Notes under the pieces: generated by a model
The model's input: only the letters and a program-made list of their open reading frames with translations
Told to the model about the DNA's origin: nothing
The model's database searches: none
Program-made: the position numbers and the translations under genes
Shown here: piece by piece, positions 1 to 14,190 of the stretch
Layout: each line of letters opens with the position of its first letter
How positions within the stretch are numbered: position 1 is the stretch's first letter
Assembly: GCA_016617855.1 (NCBI GenBank)
Contig: JAECUM010003261.1
Span: 1 to 64,000, forward strand
Direction: 5' to 3'
DNA length: 64,000 nucleotides
DNA from: Megalonaias nervosa
Taxonomy: Eukaryota; Mollusca; Bivalvia; Unionida; Unionidae

Positions 1-32
<32 letters not shown>
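1..32. repeat. (CA)n microsatellite, cut by the window edge
   Basis: 16 CA units to the left edge. Confidence 0.98.
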
Positions 33-37
<5 letters not shown>

Positions 38-287
38 GATACAATTAAGTACAATAGCCTATGTGCTTTTATGATATTCTTTAAATTAATTTGCTGAGAC
101 TTTGGGGAAAATTGTATGGTCTCTTTGTGCACTATTAATCGGGTGTTAAATTTAATAAATACGGGTCTATAAGTCAGTGCTAAACAAAACCCATCATCTG
201 CAATTTAGCATAGGGTCAGCATTTTGCTTCCGGTACATACAAACATTCTGTTTAGCGGTATTCGGACCTAATTCCTAATCCCATGTC

Positions 288-395
288 TATGTATGTATGT
301 ATGTATGTATGTATGTATGTATGTATGTATGTATGCGTGCGTGCGTGTATGTATGTATGTATGTATGTATGTATGTATGTATGTATGTATGTATG
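288..395. repeat. (GTAT)n tetranucleotide microsatellite
   Basis: About 26 GTAT units with a GCGT interruption near 335-347. Confidence 0.97.
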
Positions 396-1379
396 GTCTT
401 TAAGTAACAGATAAAGGAAAAAGAACATTTAGTAAAATTCAATAGGTAGTTTATTTCCATAGAACACAAAGTGAAAATTTTAAAGGAACTTAGAGTGTTG
501 TGAGTTATATCCCAAATAATACTGAAAGTTCTATCACAAGTCCCAAAGTATAGTGTGTTCCGAATGGATTCCAGTCTGTAAGTGCTGATGTACCAATAGT
601 CTTGAATGTGTCTATCTATAATTTTTAAGTATCACAGCGATATAATTCAGAATGTCTTTCAGTGAACTCACACTAATCCCAAAAATGGAAGCTTTAATCC
701 AAAATGTCAATGAGCACTTTGTAACTCCAATGAATAATTTCAATAAATAATTCCTCTCAAATTATATCTAAACACAACTAAAAGCGACTCCATGAAGACT
801 GATATCAAAATTGGAATGAATAGTTTTGTTTATTACAACCAAATGTGGATCATAAAATCGCTTCAAGAACATTCTAAGCTTAAATACGGTCAGACCATAA
901 ACTCAAATATCAGGAAAGAACTGATACATAATTTACAAACATGACACAAAACATTGAGAAGAGACAGGTATGCCAAACCACTACCCTCAATTAGGTAAAA
1001 AAAAAAGTCAAGCACACGATATAGTAGATTATACATATATATCATTGTATGTAAAGAATTAAATGGCGCATTATCACAATCATAGCTAGATGGTGACGAG
1101 CTAAAGATAATTATAAAAAAAAGTCAACCACATAGAAATAAACAAAATACAAAGGTTTTTAAAGCAGAATGTAAAACATACTTGCAAAAATGGTTAAACC
1201 CCTTTAATACAGTCTGATATTTTTGTATGAGCCACAATCTTATAAACAATTCATTGCATTCTCAGCTGGAACACCGTCACATCATGCATTTTATAGCAAA
1301 CATGTGCTCTCCATTAGTGACATTCTACGACTTGCAGGGCAAATCTGGTGTAGCATTCAAGCCCGTACAGGCAAAAATC

Positions 1380-1393
1380 GGGGGGGGGGGGGG
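1380..1393. repeat. Poly-G tract (14 bp)
   Basis: Uninterrupted run of G; G-quadruplex formation is possible. Confidence 0.95.
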
Positions 1394-3526
1394 ATCTGAA
1401 CCCTAGTCATTTGTGTTTAATTTTAACAAAACAAGATATTTTGAGGGAATAAATTTTGTTATGCAAATATATGACATATATCTCGGAAAACAAATACAGA
1501 GCAGTTCAATCATCAAATATACAGTCACAGTTAACGTTTTCTACGCACAATTGCCGAGCAAATAGCCCTGTCGAACGAACTAAGAACAACTTCCGATAGT
1601 TAATACACGGAACGACGTCAAGGATGCAGTTATGTATTAAAATGTCACCACCGAGTACTTCCAAACAATACACAAAAGATCCAGAACTACTATTTTTGTC
1701 CCATCCGAGGCAGAAGGACCAGGCCACGTGCATGAGCTGACATTCAACATTGATTGCAGACATATTTCTTTTATGTTTTATATCAAATATTGTTATCATT
1801 TTCAACTTAAAACCAATCTATGGATATGATAAAAGGGAAATGTATATAATAGGAAATTCCAATTTGAAACTAATAGTTTCCCAAAAGATAAGACAACATT
1901 GTCAAAAAAGAAAGAATAAATTGATAAAAACAGGCAGGCATAAACCTGTAATAATTTCTAATATCATTTAATTAAATGTTGATAATAATTTAAATGCATC
2001 CTATGAAAGGCATGTTGCAACTCTTCAGTATAAGATGTTCAGTCCTTTGTAAAGCACGTTGTTGTTGCTCTATCTTAATCGCAAACTGCCTTAAAAAAAT
2101 GTATACACTGAACGTCCTAGCCCTTTTTGCAACATATACTGGCAATCACTCCCAAACCAGCTCCTACTCCCCTCCCCAATCTTGTTTTGGTAGATCACGA
2201 AATTTTTCTTAACAGTTACCTTAACACATGTGTGACATTTAGAGCTTGAAATTCTACTTTGATCTGTTCAGTTAATATACTGGTCTCCATCTGGTTATTT
2301 TCAAAGGCAAGCTAAGACAAACAAATAAAATACAGGTATGAACAATCAAACCACAAAGAATCCAGAAATGTCTAGAGGTTACAGATGACCCTGCCAATAT
2401 CGTGCACTGCAAAAGATCATATAGGGGCTATAACCAACTGAGTTTTGATGGAAATAAGTAATTATCAAACACGGCTTATGGTTTTTTTGTTCAGCATTAA
2501 ACCTTATAGCAATTTGATTCACTCCAAAAATAAATCCTTACAAAGTTATTGAGTGGAAATCTTATGATGCGAGTGCAAACATTTATGTTACACAATGACT
2601 GTAAAACTCAGTCAAATTTTGATAGTAATATATAAAAATTAAATTTAACAGAAATAGTTTCAATACAAAGCCTTACACTTAAATTTTCTTTTATTCAAGC
2701 AGTCGATCAATGAGCAGAAACTAAGTTCATCATGCATGGACAAGCCTCCAAGTCTAACAATGGACTTTAGTCAAACTTTTGACAGGAATAAATGGAATTC
2801 AAGCTTGATCTAGTAATCGCCGAAAGCATAATTCCTATGAAACGACAAGGTGCGACAAGGGCTGATTTTGTTCTCTAATCAGATTCTTACGAAATTACAT
2901 AGATAAAAGGGGCCCCTCTCTCTTCACAAAATAAGTATTTAATTCGTGTCTAGGATCTCTTTAAATTAAGAAAATCGACTATTAAAAAGCCAATGGTTTT
3001 CTCCTCTGTTGTGGAAACTATTTTCATGGATTATAGACAGTATGACTATAAAACTGACTACTGAAATACATACATCTGAAATTCTGCGTTTGCACGCAAT
3101 ATGCCTGATTGTCAATGACAGTATGTGTGTTTGTTTTGAAACATTGTTCTAAACGATGTATATATTTACGTTAAGTACAGTTGGTTACCTCTGACACCAA
3201 TTTTCGTTTTCGTTTAAACAGTTATGCTTTTTATATTTAACAATTACTAAGCGTATCAAAATCCTGACTTGATAGCCACAGAATAACAATCTGTGTACAT
3301 CTTAACCATAAATAAACACCCACAAAATCCGAGCAGATCTTTTGTGTTGTAGCAATAGCCGTATTTTAATAGATTGTATAATTAAGATTGAAAGCCAAAT
3401 GCTCTAGATATCAGGGATCAAATCAGTTTGGCGTATGTGTACCAACTCTTTAAAATTATTAGTTATATTGATTAAGAATCAGAAGATAAGGGTACTTCAT
3501 TTTGAAATTTGTGTATCTGTGTGTGC

Positions 3527-3528
<2 letters not shown>

Positions 3529-3602
<74 letters not shown>
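3529..3602. repeat. (GT)n(GA)n compound microsatellite
   Basis: GT run to about 3563, then GA run to about 3602. Confidence 0.97.
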
Positions 3603-3604
<2 letters not shown>

Positions 3605-4259
3605 ATTTAGCTGTAAGTCATACCGTACGCGACGCACTTGTGTTTCTTTACAGTACGGTTTTGTTACAGATCGAGGATATCAGTTTTAATGATTCGTTGT
3701 GAAGATGAGTAGATGAGTAGTAGACGGGCCTCCAAGAATGAAAGGAAGGAAATTAAAACAGTAGACAGATTTTTACAAATGTTTTTGTTTCAGCGTGTAC
3801 ACCGCATCCCACCATTATTTCATCAACCTCATTACTGTCACTTAACCCATAGGAAGACATCAGAAATATCTGCCTCTCAAATACTTTGAAAAAATATCTT
3901 CTCTCTGATTTATAGAAGAAAAAACTATTAGTTGAATAATTCTTAAAGTAAAAGAAAGAAAACAAATACAGACTCAAATGAAACCCACCCCGACCACCAC
4001 CCCTGAAAATAAAAAAAAAAAAACAAGCCTTGAATAAAGTACTTCAATTGTTCAATGTTCAATTCAGTGATGAAACAAGGTAATAGGCAAACTTTCAGGT
4101 CTGATACAAGTTGAAAATGAATATTATCGTTTGTACATTGATTGGGAATCCATTCAGAAGAAAAATTTGTAAACAATCACGCACGCATGGGCACACGCCC
4201 TCAGACATGACATTGAGCTGTTGAGCATCTAGCCGCATTAAGACGTACAGTATACTTGA

Positions 4260-4261
<2 letters not shown>

Positions 4262-4304
<43 letters not shown>
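4262..4304. repeat. (AT)n microsatellite
   Basis: About 21 AT units. Confidence 0.97.
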
Positions 4305-4306
<2 letters not shown>

Positions 4307-5083
4307 ACATACATAAAAAATAACATGGCTTTTAAAGTGTTGGTATAAAGCAATTTGATATACCAATAATATTGGTATATCAATTGTGATCCGCCCATGG
4401 CGCAATAATACATAAACATTCTTGGAACTGTGTGCTGTTGGGTCTATTCCTATAGATCATTGATGAATTTCCACTCATTAATCATTAGTGACGTATGAAA
4501 ATAACGATAAATAGTAATAATAATCCCCGCTTTCTAAATGAATTTAACATGGTACACAATTTAATCGCAATCCTTTCTTTTTCCGTTTCCCCCTCCCCTC
4601 TCATGCCCAAGGGACAAACTACGCTGAAATCTGAAGTGAGTGAGAAAAAGAAATTGGTCTGGATAAAAGCGTTGAAACTGAAACTGCACCAAGTAACCTA
4701 CTCGTTTTTCATAAAGATATGTTTACACTTCCCTTGGGACCTATCTAAAGTGTTTATATTATCAAAGATACAAGTTGCAATTGCCGGTCGAAACAGTAAG
4801 GTAAATGTCTTGGTTACGGGGCACACGTATGTAATGTATTTAAGGCTTTGTTGATGTTGTTATTCCTTAAACCTATTATAAGGTTCTAAAACTCGATTAT
4901 TATTAATTAAAATATCCAAAGGCCGCCCCTCCCCCCCCCCTCTCTCTCTCTCTCTGATCATCGTATCAAGATAAGGGCGAAAATCCATGAAAAGACGAGA
5001 ATAGCGGATTTTCGCTTGTGTAATACCACAACGTCTCTGGACCTATAAAGAACGATGGTAAATGTTAAGTCAAACCGACCAAA

Positions 5084-5105
5084 GAGAGAGTTAAGTCAAA
5101 CCGAC

Positions 5106-5145
<40 letters not shown>
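5084..5145. repeat. (GA)n microsatellite with duplicated flank
   Basis: The flank gttaagtcaaaccgacca with a short GA run occurs twice (5068 and 5091 region), the second leading into the long GA run at 5109-5145. Confidence 0.9.
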
Positions 5146-5150
<5 letters not shown>

Positions 5151-6429
5151 ATTTTATGGTCGGTAGTAATGTTAAATAAAGCAAATGACTTAGATCAACT
5201 TTAAATATATTAAAATATTTTAATTACCTCTTGTTGGTTCGTCGTTTCGCTTATATTATATTCCACGCTAATTTCCTTGCGCCTGTCGTCAATTCATTGA
5301 TGAGCGTTCAGTATTCAAGAATCTATGTATGTAGGCCTAGTGCTCTACTTTCTTCATTAAAATCATCTTTCATATATAAATCGTAAGTGTAACTTATATT
5401 GATTTAATCAATGTGAATAATAATAGAAACTCACAAATGAAAACAATCAACTTATCAATATGAAAAGGTAATTGTGAATAGGCACATAAAACTATTTGCG
5501 CTAGAACAAGGATATTTGTGATGAGGGGTGAATAGGTCTTTTGGGGCAATGCAGACAAAGCAATATAGACCCTCTGGGGCCGACAAACCCAGGAAGGGGG
5601 TCACATGACTCATTCAGCCAATGGAATATAGTCATAGGGCGTACGAATATATGGGTCATCAGTCCCAGCGTCACTTGCAAAAGATTTCTATTTTGGATGG
5701 GAACCTGCATTCGTTAATTGATTCAGCAGAAACGGAGAAGGCAAGCATATTCAAATAATCTCTGCTGCTAGACTGAGAAAGAAGCTGATCTAAGCCTTTC
5801 TCCACTTGAATTAAGTCATTATGACTAGTCACTTGTGCATGACTTTGGGAATTTTAGCGCTAAGTAGAAGTGTTTAGCACGAGCATTTCAATTTAGGAAA
5901 GGGTGTCGACTACTCATGCTTTTGGACCTTTGGCATGCGAGCCGAGGGTCTGAGCTTGGTGTGAGGACGACTGCAAAGGACGAAACCAGTGAGTACAAAT
6001 TCGACTTAAGTCTGATGGGTGAAAGGACCATGCAGTGGGGATCTGCTGATTCTGTCAGGATGGTAAGTTGCTAGGAACTCGCGCGTGCATGGGATATGGC
6101 AGACTTAAATAGATTTATTGACTAGGACATCACTTTAGAAAAACCCAACCAGGAAGGCAAAAGTACAGAGAATGGGTTCTATCATGCCTGTTTAAGAAAC
6201 AGACAGACTAAATGATGGCTTGATTGAGATACACTTTCCAGATAAGATATACTTTCCTATCCAGGATGTTGATATGCCTGGATCCTTCCTTAAGGGGCAA
6301 AAACCCTGGTCCGTTGGAAAGAAGGCAAAAGGTGGGCACCCCTGCCAGTAATGTTGGTGTCTGTGCAGATTGTGATGTCCCGTGTCTAATTCTTCACCGA
6401 CATACACGATACACGTTGTGACCTGGTCA

Positions 6430-7400
6430 ATCATTCTTCCAGGAGTCAACACTGCAAAATGGTTCACCTAATCCAATATTGATTATGCTCGACTTCCAGA
6501 ACAGCGCCGTGGTTGGAAAAGGCGAGATCATGTGCTGGACATAGTATTTTGGGACAGAAACTGGCTATACTGTGAAGACAAATAACAGTACCTAGTTCTG
6601 GTGATCGATAGTGTAGGTTGAGACAGTACTGGAGCTTGAGACTTGTTCCAGGCCTCGCCTATTTTTGGTGCCTTAGTCTGGTCACAGCTATTAAAAGAAT
6701 GATCACCATAGCTACCATGCTATGCGGTGGTAGAATGGTAGTCTGTGTCATGATGTAATAATTGGTTGTGGCACAGTCTGGTGATTATATCAGGAAAATT
6801 GATTACCATACCCAGTTCCTGTTGGTAGATGGCACAAGTCAATATTGTGCCAGAGGTGGAGACGTAGTCTGGTGCCCCAGTCCAGTGCCGGCTATCGAGG
6901 AAGTGTTCACCATAGTCCAGGAATAGTTTATGTTGGCCGTGGTACCATGCTAGTACTGTCTTGGTGCTGGGTGATATCTTTCTCTTGAAACCAGGACTGG
7001 GTATATCAGAAAAATAGATTGACACACACAGTTCCTTAAGTTAAAGGCACATGTCAAGTCAGCTGGAGTTGGCCTAATCCAGAGCTGGTTTCTGTCTGGT
7101 GCCAATGTCCAATACCATATTTATTAGGAAAGATCATCATAGCTACTATCGGAGTTCGTCTACGTTGATGGTACATTTACTATTGGTTCACATGGGCCAC
7201 CGTACCATGTTGGTACTGGTTTATTAGGTAGTTCTGAGAAGATCTGTACTGTTGGCAGCAATAATGTGAACAGCATGGCTGGTACTGTAGGAGAAGCTCA
7301 TTATGTTCTGGACTCGATATACTGATGGTGTCTGCATACTTAATCATGCATTTCACAGCTCTCAATTACCCAAGTTTGCTGTCTGGCACTAATTGTTAAC
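6430..7400. repeat. Diverged 200-230 bp repeats in a GC-richer stretch
   Basis: The phrase tctggtgccc...gtcc...ggctat..aggaa...tcaccatag recurs near 6668, 6870 and 7098. caggaaaattgatt near 6791 matches cagaaaaatagatt near 7006. GC is visibly higher than in the surrounding DNA from about 5500. No protein family recognised. Confidence 0.5.
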
Positions 7401-8990
7401 CAAATATTCCTGACCATCATAAACAACATGTTGGAATGAACTTTCTGTAAAGGGGATGCTTTGAATATATAAAAATGCCAAATGAAAAGACAGGAATGAC
7501 ATAACAACATCTAATAAAGATAAAAAACTTGACAAAATTCATAAACAAGGCCAAGTACTGAGCAAGATGAATTTGGGCCAATGATGTGCAAAATATTCAT
7601 GTCTAATGAAGACAGAGCAAGAAATATAAAATTAGCTGACTATAATTCCATGAGATGAAAAAAATCTCTAAGAATTGTTTGACTTATGAGAAAGCACAAG
7701 TGAATTCATTATTTGCAATGCCTGGAGAAGGAAAGCGATTCAAATCACGAGTAGACAGAACATCAAGCCTTCTATTCAAGGGGAGACTACTCTAGTCCAA
7801 CATCAACCTTGACAAGCAGATAACCTTTCAGTACTTCTGTTGCAAGATGTGGATAGACGCTTATCAACTTCGCAGAGTTGGTTTCAAGAGATACTGGATG
7901 GACTCCAAATGTGTTATGATCAAGGAACAATATAAAGAAGAAATTGGTTTAAACTTGCACATTGACTTTTATGAGAAAACATTAAGGCTTTGTGCCTACT
8001 CAAATGAGTCAAAGCCCTGTTTCTGATAGGTGAAAACATTGTTTCTCAGACATTATCCAAAATCAAGGGAGAAAATATAAACTTTTGTAATTTTCTATTT
8101 GTTTTAAATATGACTAAGAAAATAATAGAAAAAGTGTAATAAAGCTTTTTATGATCCAAATTTGTCCATAAGGAATGGAACTGTTTTAAGATTATATTTA
8201 TCATTAAAGTTACTTGAGACAGAGGCATAAGCATCATGTGATTCACCTCTACAAATATATGAATTTCTACCTCAAATTCTTAGTGGACTCCAACTGTAAT
8301 TAGAAAACAGATTTTTATTTTATTCATGTTTAGTCTATTTTCTTTAAAAAGGATTTAAGTGATAAATTGAGATCAAGGCAATACCTGATATATTTAGAAG
8401 CCAATAACCCTCTGAAACTGTTGTGGAAATCACTTTTTTCTTAGTAATAAATGTAAATACCAAAAAGAACAAACCTTTAAGGAAAAATCCATTTACCATT
8501 CACAGAAGGTCTGCTATGAAGTCTTTTACAAACCATGGAACTGAAGAAGTCTAACTCTTCAATTATACATTCCTAATTTGATGAAAGTTATCACTGTGCC
8601 ATATTTTGAAGAATGAACACAAAATATTTGTTTAAATACTTTATTTGCTATTCATAACAGAATTGTCTGCTACGCTGGAAAAAGGTAAAACTGGTCATAT
8701 TAGCTGCCATACCATCAAGTTGCTAAAAAATTGTTTGATTATGTGAAGCAAAACAAAAGAAGACTGATATCATAAAATTTGCATGCTTTATATTTTACAC
8801 CTGTAAAATCAAATATTGTAGAGACTTAGCAGAGCCTAATAGTTCAATGTACCATTGATCATACAAGAAAACCTTCAATGGCAACATGGCTAGACTTCAA
8901 ACCATGAAGCAATGGTCAGGTTTAATTCGTATATTCGTATACACTGGTGTGGATCCTGCCAGAATATTTACTTTGGTACAAAGCCAATGA

Positions 8991-9247
8991 GGGGCCCCGA
9001 GTGGCCGAGTGGTCTAAAGCGCTGTCCGTTACGGATCACTGCCATCTCACCTCTGTCTGCGTGGGTTCGAGTCTAGGATTCTGCGAATGTGGATATGTGA
9101 GAAAGCTTGCCAGTAGCTTCTCGTGGGTCGATGGTTCTTTCCGGGGATTTCCTGGTTTCTTCCTCCACCATTAATACTGGCCGCCATGTATAGCCTATCG
9201 TGTGCTGAAAAATGGCGTTAAGCCCCACAACAACAACAACAACAACA
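8991..9247 (+). mobile_element. SINE family A copy 1 (tRNA-derived, AAC tail)
   Basis: The head gagtggccgagtggtct resembles a pol III A box and gggttcgagtc a B box, as in class II (Leu/Ser-type) tRNAs. The body ends ctggccgccatgta...gaaaaatggcgttaagcccc followed by (AAC)n. A 13-bp target duplication acaaagccaatga flanks it (8978-8990 and 9248-9260). Confidence 0.93.
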
Positions 9248-11523
9248 ACAAAGCCAATGAACCAGTTTTTGCAGCAATCTTTTTCAGAAATAATATACAA
9301 CTAAAATTTCTATTTCAACCTTAATTTGTTTCTTTTGAATTTCTAGTCTCTTTCAATGTCTGCTGTTCTGAAACAGACAAATATTCCTTAAAAATGTATC
9401 CACTGAGAAAGTGGACCTGGAACTGTAGTCCTATATGAGCTGGTATCAAATTAAAAGGCAACAACATAAACTGGTGGGATGAAAAACTGAACTGCTTGCA
9501 CATGAGAACATTAGCTCATTCAATAGTCTGCACAATGTCAGCTAACATCGGAGTTTTTCAGCGATCATTATGTATATGAGCCAACTTGTTAGTAATGAAC
9601 ACAACAGATATGAATACCATCGGCTGTTCATTTTATTTGCAAATTAATAACTTTGAAAAACTAACCTTAGGAGGACAATGCCACATATTTTTAGAGTTTA
9701 CAAAAAAAATAATGCTAACAGATTGCATCCATGTTGGAATGCAAAGGGTGTACTAATCACACTTCACACACTAATATGCATTTTGGGACTGAGACTACCC
9801 CTCCCAGATTCTAAAATGGTTACCATTGTTCGATCCAGAATCCATACTAAATCTTTGTATCCCTGAATCATTTCACAGAATGGACTTCTTCTAATTATGG
9901 ATATGATCTTTTACAGAGGAGAATACTCAGATTTAAGGTCTTTACAATCTGTTTCCAAATTGGGATAACTGTTTTCAGGAAGGAACCCCCTTCCCCAAAC
10001 CACATCAGCAGTAGCTTATCTTATGTCTACTTTAGTCACCAATGTGGCCAGAATTGAGTATATGCAAATGAAACAGTGGTCTTTCATATAGCTCAGGCCT
10101 GTCCACATGTAAGGATGTTTCCCAATCACTGATCAGTATAAGAAATTTAAAAAGAAATTAACGTGACATGAAACTTTCACTTCCTGTACACTCTTTAATA
10201 TTATTTTGCACTTTCTAAGCAATGTGCATTGCAACACACTGTCCCGTATCGCAATAAAAAATTTACAATGATCTGGTTTTACTGAGGGCTACAGTATTCT
10301 TCAGGAAACAATTTATACAATCTATACCAAGTCTTGAGACTCTGCAAGCAATAGTGTCTGAGAAGATAACCCTAATCTCAATGTTCACAACAGATGTTGG
10401 ACAGAAGGTCATCAAGACAGACAACATCAATCCATATGCAAGAACTGCTTTGCAAAGTGGCCAAATATAAATCAGAATGCTGGTTTGTATACAGCCCCCA
10501 TCCCCAAAGTACAAGCAAGATAGCTTTAATATTGTTTCCCTTAGTTCTGAGTTTTGCTTTTAGAAAGGTAACAATTCTCAATGTATTTCCACACATTTTA
10601 AGCAATTATTACATTGTCAAAATCATTTTTCATGCCAAATGTTATCATAAAATCTGAGGAAGTCTTTAGTAGGTTGTGTATCAATCTGCAAATACTGGTA
10701 TTCTCTCCATTTCACTGTTAAATGTTGGCAGGGAGTGAAGATGAAATCATTTTTTTTAAAGATCCTGGTTATGAACTGTCAAGTTTCTGAGTATGATTAT
10801 CACACTGGTAGTACAGAGATACAAAAAATGGTCCAAAATTTTGATCTTAACATGAATGTTTAAAACCTGAAACATGCCCTCTCCAGCATAATTTTAAGAA
10901 AAAAAAGCAAAAATATCTGCTTTAATCAAAGAGCATCTATAACAAGAAGGCCAGAGCATACATGTCGAGCCCACAATCAAAGCATTGCTGAAACTCTTTC
11001 ACCAAAACCTTATTACAATGATGATGATTCTGGTGAACTGATGTGTCTTGTTTCCCATTAATGTGGGATTGATTCTGCACATAAGTGGTAAGTATATGTC
11101 ATTCTGATTGGTTTCTTGACAGAAATTTAAAATTTTCTGCAAAATACACTGCTGTACATTGTCTTATATTTACAATACAGACAAAACAAACAACCTGACC
11201 TGTAACAAATTAATAAATTTTATGACAAAGCACTGTCATCATATAGAAAAAAGTGAAAATAACCCCCAAACTATTTCAACTATAAGCCACTCATTTCCTG
11301 AGTGAAAGAAAAACACGATGGACATATTCAAAAGTAGATGAAAATTACAACATATTTTCTAACCTTGTTAGCTAATATTGGCTTGTCAAATATGTATATA
11401 AATATACAACATACTTGTAAAACTGTCTTAAAACACAAATTAAAGTACAGCCACATCTCTCATACATTGTTAACTAAGAGAGCCAATAGACAATGACCTG
11501 AGACACTTCCTATTTGGCTCCTT

Positions 11524-11691
11524 CACATATCAATGAGTATGGTTTACATATCGATGAGTACGGTTCACATACTGAACAATATGGTTCACATATTCATGAG
11601 CATGATTCACATATCGATGAGTATGGTTCACATATCGATGAGTATGGTTCACATATTCATGAGTATGGTTCACATACTGACAAGTAAGGTA
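11524..11691. repeat. 21-bp minisatellite, 8 copies
   Basis: Units like cacatatcgatgagtatggtt begin at 11524, 11545, 11566, 11587, 11608, 11629, 11650 and 11671, an exact 21-bp spacing with point differences only. Confidence 0.92.
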
Positions 11692-13887
11692 TTATTCTCC
11701 AATTAAAGATGCTGCCTTAATGCATTACATGACATACATTACTGACCCCATAAAAAGTATACCTTGTTTAACATCTAGCATTCTACATAAAAACTAATTA
11801 GGTATAAATAATGCAGGTAACTTAAGTCAAATCAAAAAATAAAGTTTTGGAAAAATAAATGGCAGATGCTGTTGGCTTTTCATACTACAAGTATACATAA
11901 GGAGGTCTTTACTGACTGATATCAGATATTAATGATAAAATGTCAAAAGAAATTCTTATTGCTTCAATTAAAGGAATACAGTAGCACCCAAGAAGAATCC
12001 ATAGGGACATAAAACACAAACAAAATATACAAATAATTAAAAATACAAACAAATGTAGTATGCAATAATGTCATGCAAGCACCTGACTATATAAAAAAAA
12101 CGAGTTTTTGTATTCACTAGTTCCCCTCTATCAAAAATATTTTAGGACCAGGTTTGAAATAAATGTTATCATCTATTAATATTTGGAATCTATACAGTAA
12201 AACCTGTCTTGTGAGACCACCCTTACTGCCAACTAAAGATGGTCTTTCAAAAAGGTGGTATCTCATTAGATGTCATCACATTATGTTACAAAACTGATCT
12301 GCACACCAATGGCAGATGGTCTAACAAACCAGTGCATTTTCAAATCAGGGTCTGCTGGGTTAGATTGTAGGATGAGATGTAAATTGATCCCATCTTCTGT
12401 GTCCATTATGCACAAAAAAGCATATACATCGATGATGACCTCACCTGATTTTGTTATCCTGTTGACAAAAAAAACCCCAACAAGTAACAATGGTTTTTAG
12501 AATACAGTATGAAGCCTATGAATGGCAATAAACAGGCAAGATAAAAATCCTAGATTATCAAACTCTATCCACGGTAATATTGACACAAGATTTCAACTGA
12601 ATAAAACAACTGAGGAAGAAAATGTATCACTCCTGAATATTAGATACAAAATCTTGATGTTATTGATGATACCACTGTCACCATTGCTGTTCCTAAAGTG
12701 AGACCCATGTCTCCCATCTCTTGGCTCAATAAAAACCACACATTTTCCATTCTCAAAGGTTTGTAACAAAATAAATACTTAGAGAAAACAGAAACTGTTA
12801 AAAGAACAATTTTTGTTGTTGTTGTGCAAATTAAATGCCATAATTTTTGGTGATAAAACCACTCTGGGGTCCAAGTTACATGAGCAACTATTGATAATTT
12901 TTCAAGAAAAATGTATGTCTTCGCCACAGCAGTAGTGATGCTGCATATATAGACTGGGTCATCCTTGTGCTAGCTGGCTTACTAGGCTTCAGGCATTCTG
13001 ACTTATCAGTAAAAGATCTATTATCAACAAGCAACTGTGTGTTTAATACAGCAATTAAAAGACTTGGATCAGTCTAATAATGTTTCTGATGTGCAATAAA
13101 TTTAGCACAGTTTATAATAAAAACATCATCACATAGTATTTGGGCATAATATTTATTTCCTTATTGAATGACAGAGAGTAGATAAGATGGTTGCTTACAT
13201 TTGTATTCTGTTCTAACAGTTAACCAATCAAATTTCACAAAAGAAGACAATTTGTGATGGTGTGCTTGAGTAACTTGTTCCATGACTAGGAGGACATCAA
13301 GAAATGATCAGTGATGCTTTACAAACATAATGGTACAAAATATATTTATTACAAATTATTCATATGGCTTTTCTTTACAGTTAACTGGTAAGTAATCACA
13401 ATATGAGAACACACATACCAAGACTGTTGTTCAATTAAAGTGACAAATCATGTTTCTGTGCATTTTTGGACACGAAACACTACCAAGGCAATGTTTCATT
13501 AAATGCAAGTCTGGAGATGTCTTTCTGCAGCCAGGGAAATATAACAAAGTGCAATCAGAGAGTGCTGTTGCTTTCCTGTACTTCTTATGCTTTGATCCAG
13601 AATAAAGGAATTTAATCTGAGTGTCCATATTTGATGAAAATTAACTGATTCTTAAGCAACTTTAAAAAATATATGAATATTGCTTTTAAGGGAATTTTCA
13701 CAAATATAAGTAGTTCTGCTATATGTACAACCTGCAACCCAGAAAATAAAAAAGTATATACTGTTTATCTCCTGGAAAAAATATAGGCACATCTGGCAAT
13801 CATTACCAAAATTAGGATTACAAATTAGTTACACCCTTGTTAGCTAATATCTGAGAAAACAACACAATTGTTTACTACAGTTACACT

Positions 13888-13893
13888 TTTATT
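13888..13893 (-). terminator. ERCC6: Candidate polyadenylation signal (AATAAA) for ERCC6
   Basis: On the minus strand this hexamer is AATAAA, about 320 bp past the ERCC6 stop codon. Other copies lie farther downstream (for example near 13340 and 13147), so the cleavage site is not fixed by sequence alone. Confidence 0.35.
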
Positions 13894-14122
13894 ACCAGCT
13901 TCCTGAGTTTGACCATTAAATAGTACTGCTGTGAAGTTTCTTTTTCTCTTGTCCAAACAATCTCATTATATACAAATGTGAAACTGATAAGATTTTTTTT
14001 TAAAGTACAAAAAGATAACACATCTTACCATTATGCATACAATTCTCAACCCATAGTACATAAGTGTTCATTTACTAATATATTTTTAGTAAAACAGAGA
14101 ACACACACCACTGCTCATCTTC

Positions 14123-14126
<4 letters not shown>

Positions 14127-14187
<61 letters not shown>
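14127..14187. repeat. (CT)n(CA)n microsatellite in the presumed ERCC6 3' UTR
   Basis: CT run to 14155, then CA run to about 14187, beginning 25 bp past the ERCC6 stop codon. On the mRNA it would read (UG)n(AG)n. Confidence 0.95.

Positions 14188-14190
<3 letters not shown>

Noticed and set aside
1506..1805. 99-codon minus-strand frame
   Set aside because: No recognised family, no convincing splice context and no neighbouring exons. Possibly chance in a slightly CpG-richer stretch.
4495..4854. 119-codon plus-strand frame
   Set aside because: Composition is that of AT-rich non-coding DNA, with no motif or signal seen.
8991..9075. tRNA-like sequence at the head of SINE-A, considered as a tRNA gene
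   Set aside because: It repeats in three places with the same downstream body, AAC tail and target duplications, so it is a SINE head. The stems are not complete.
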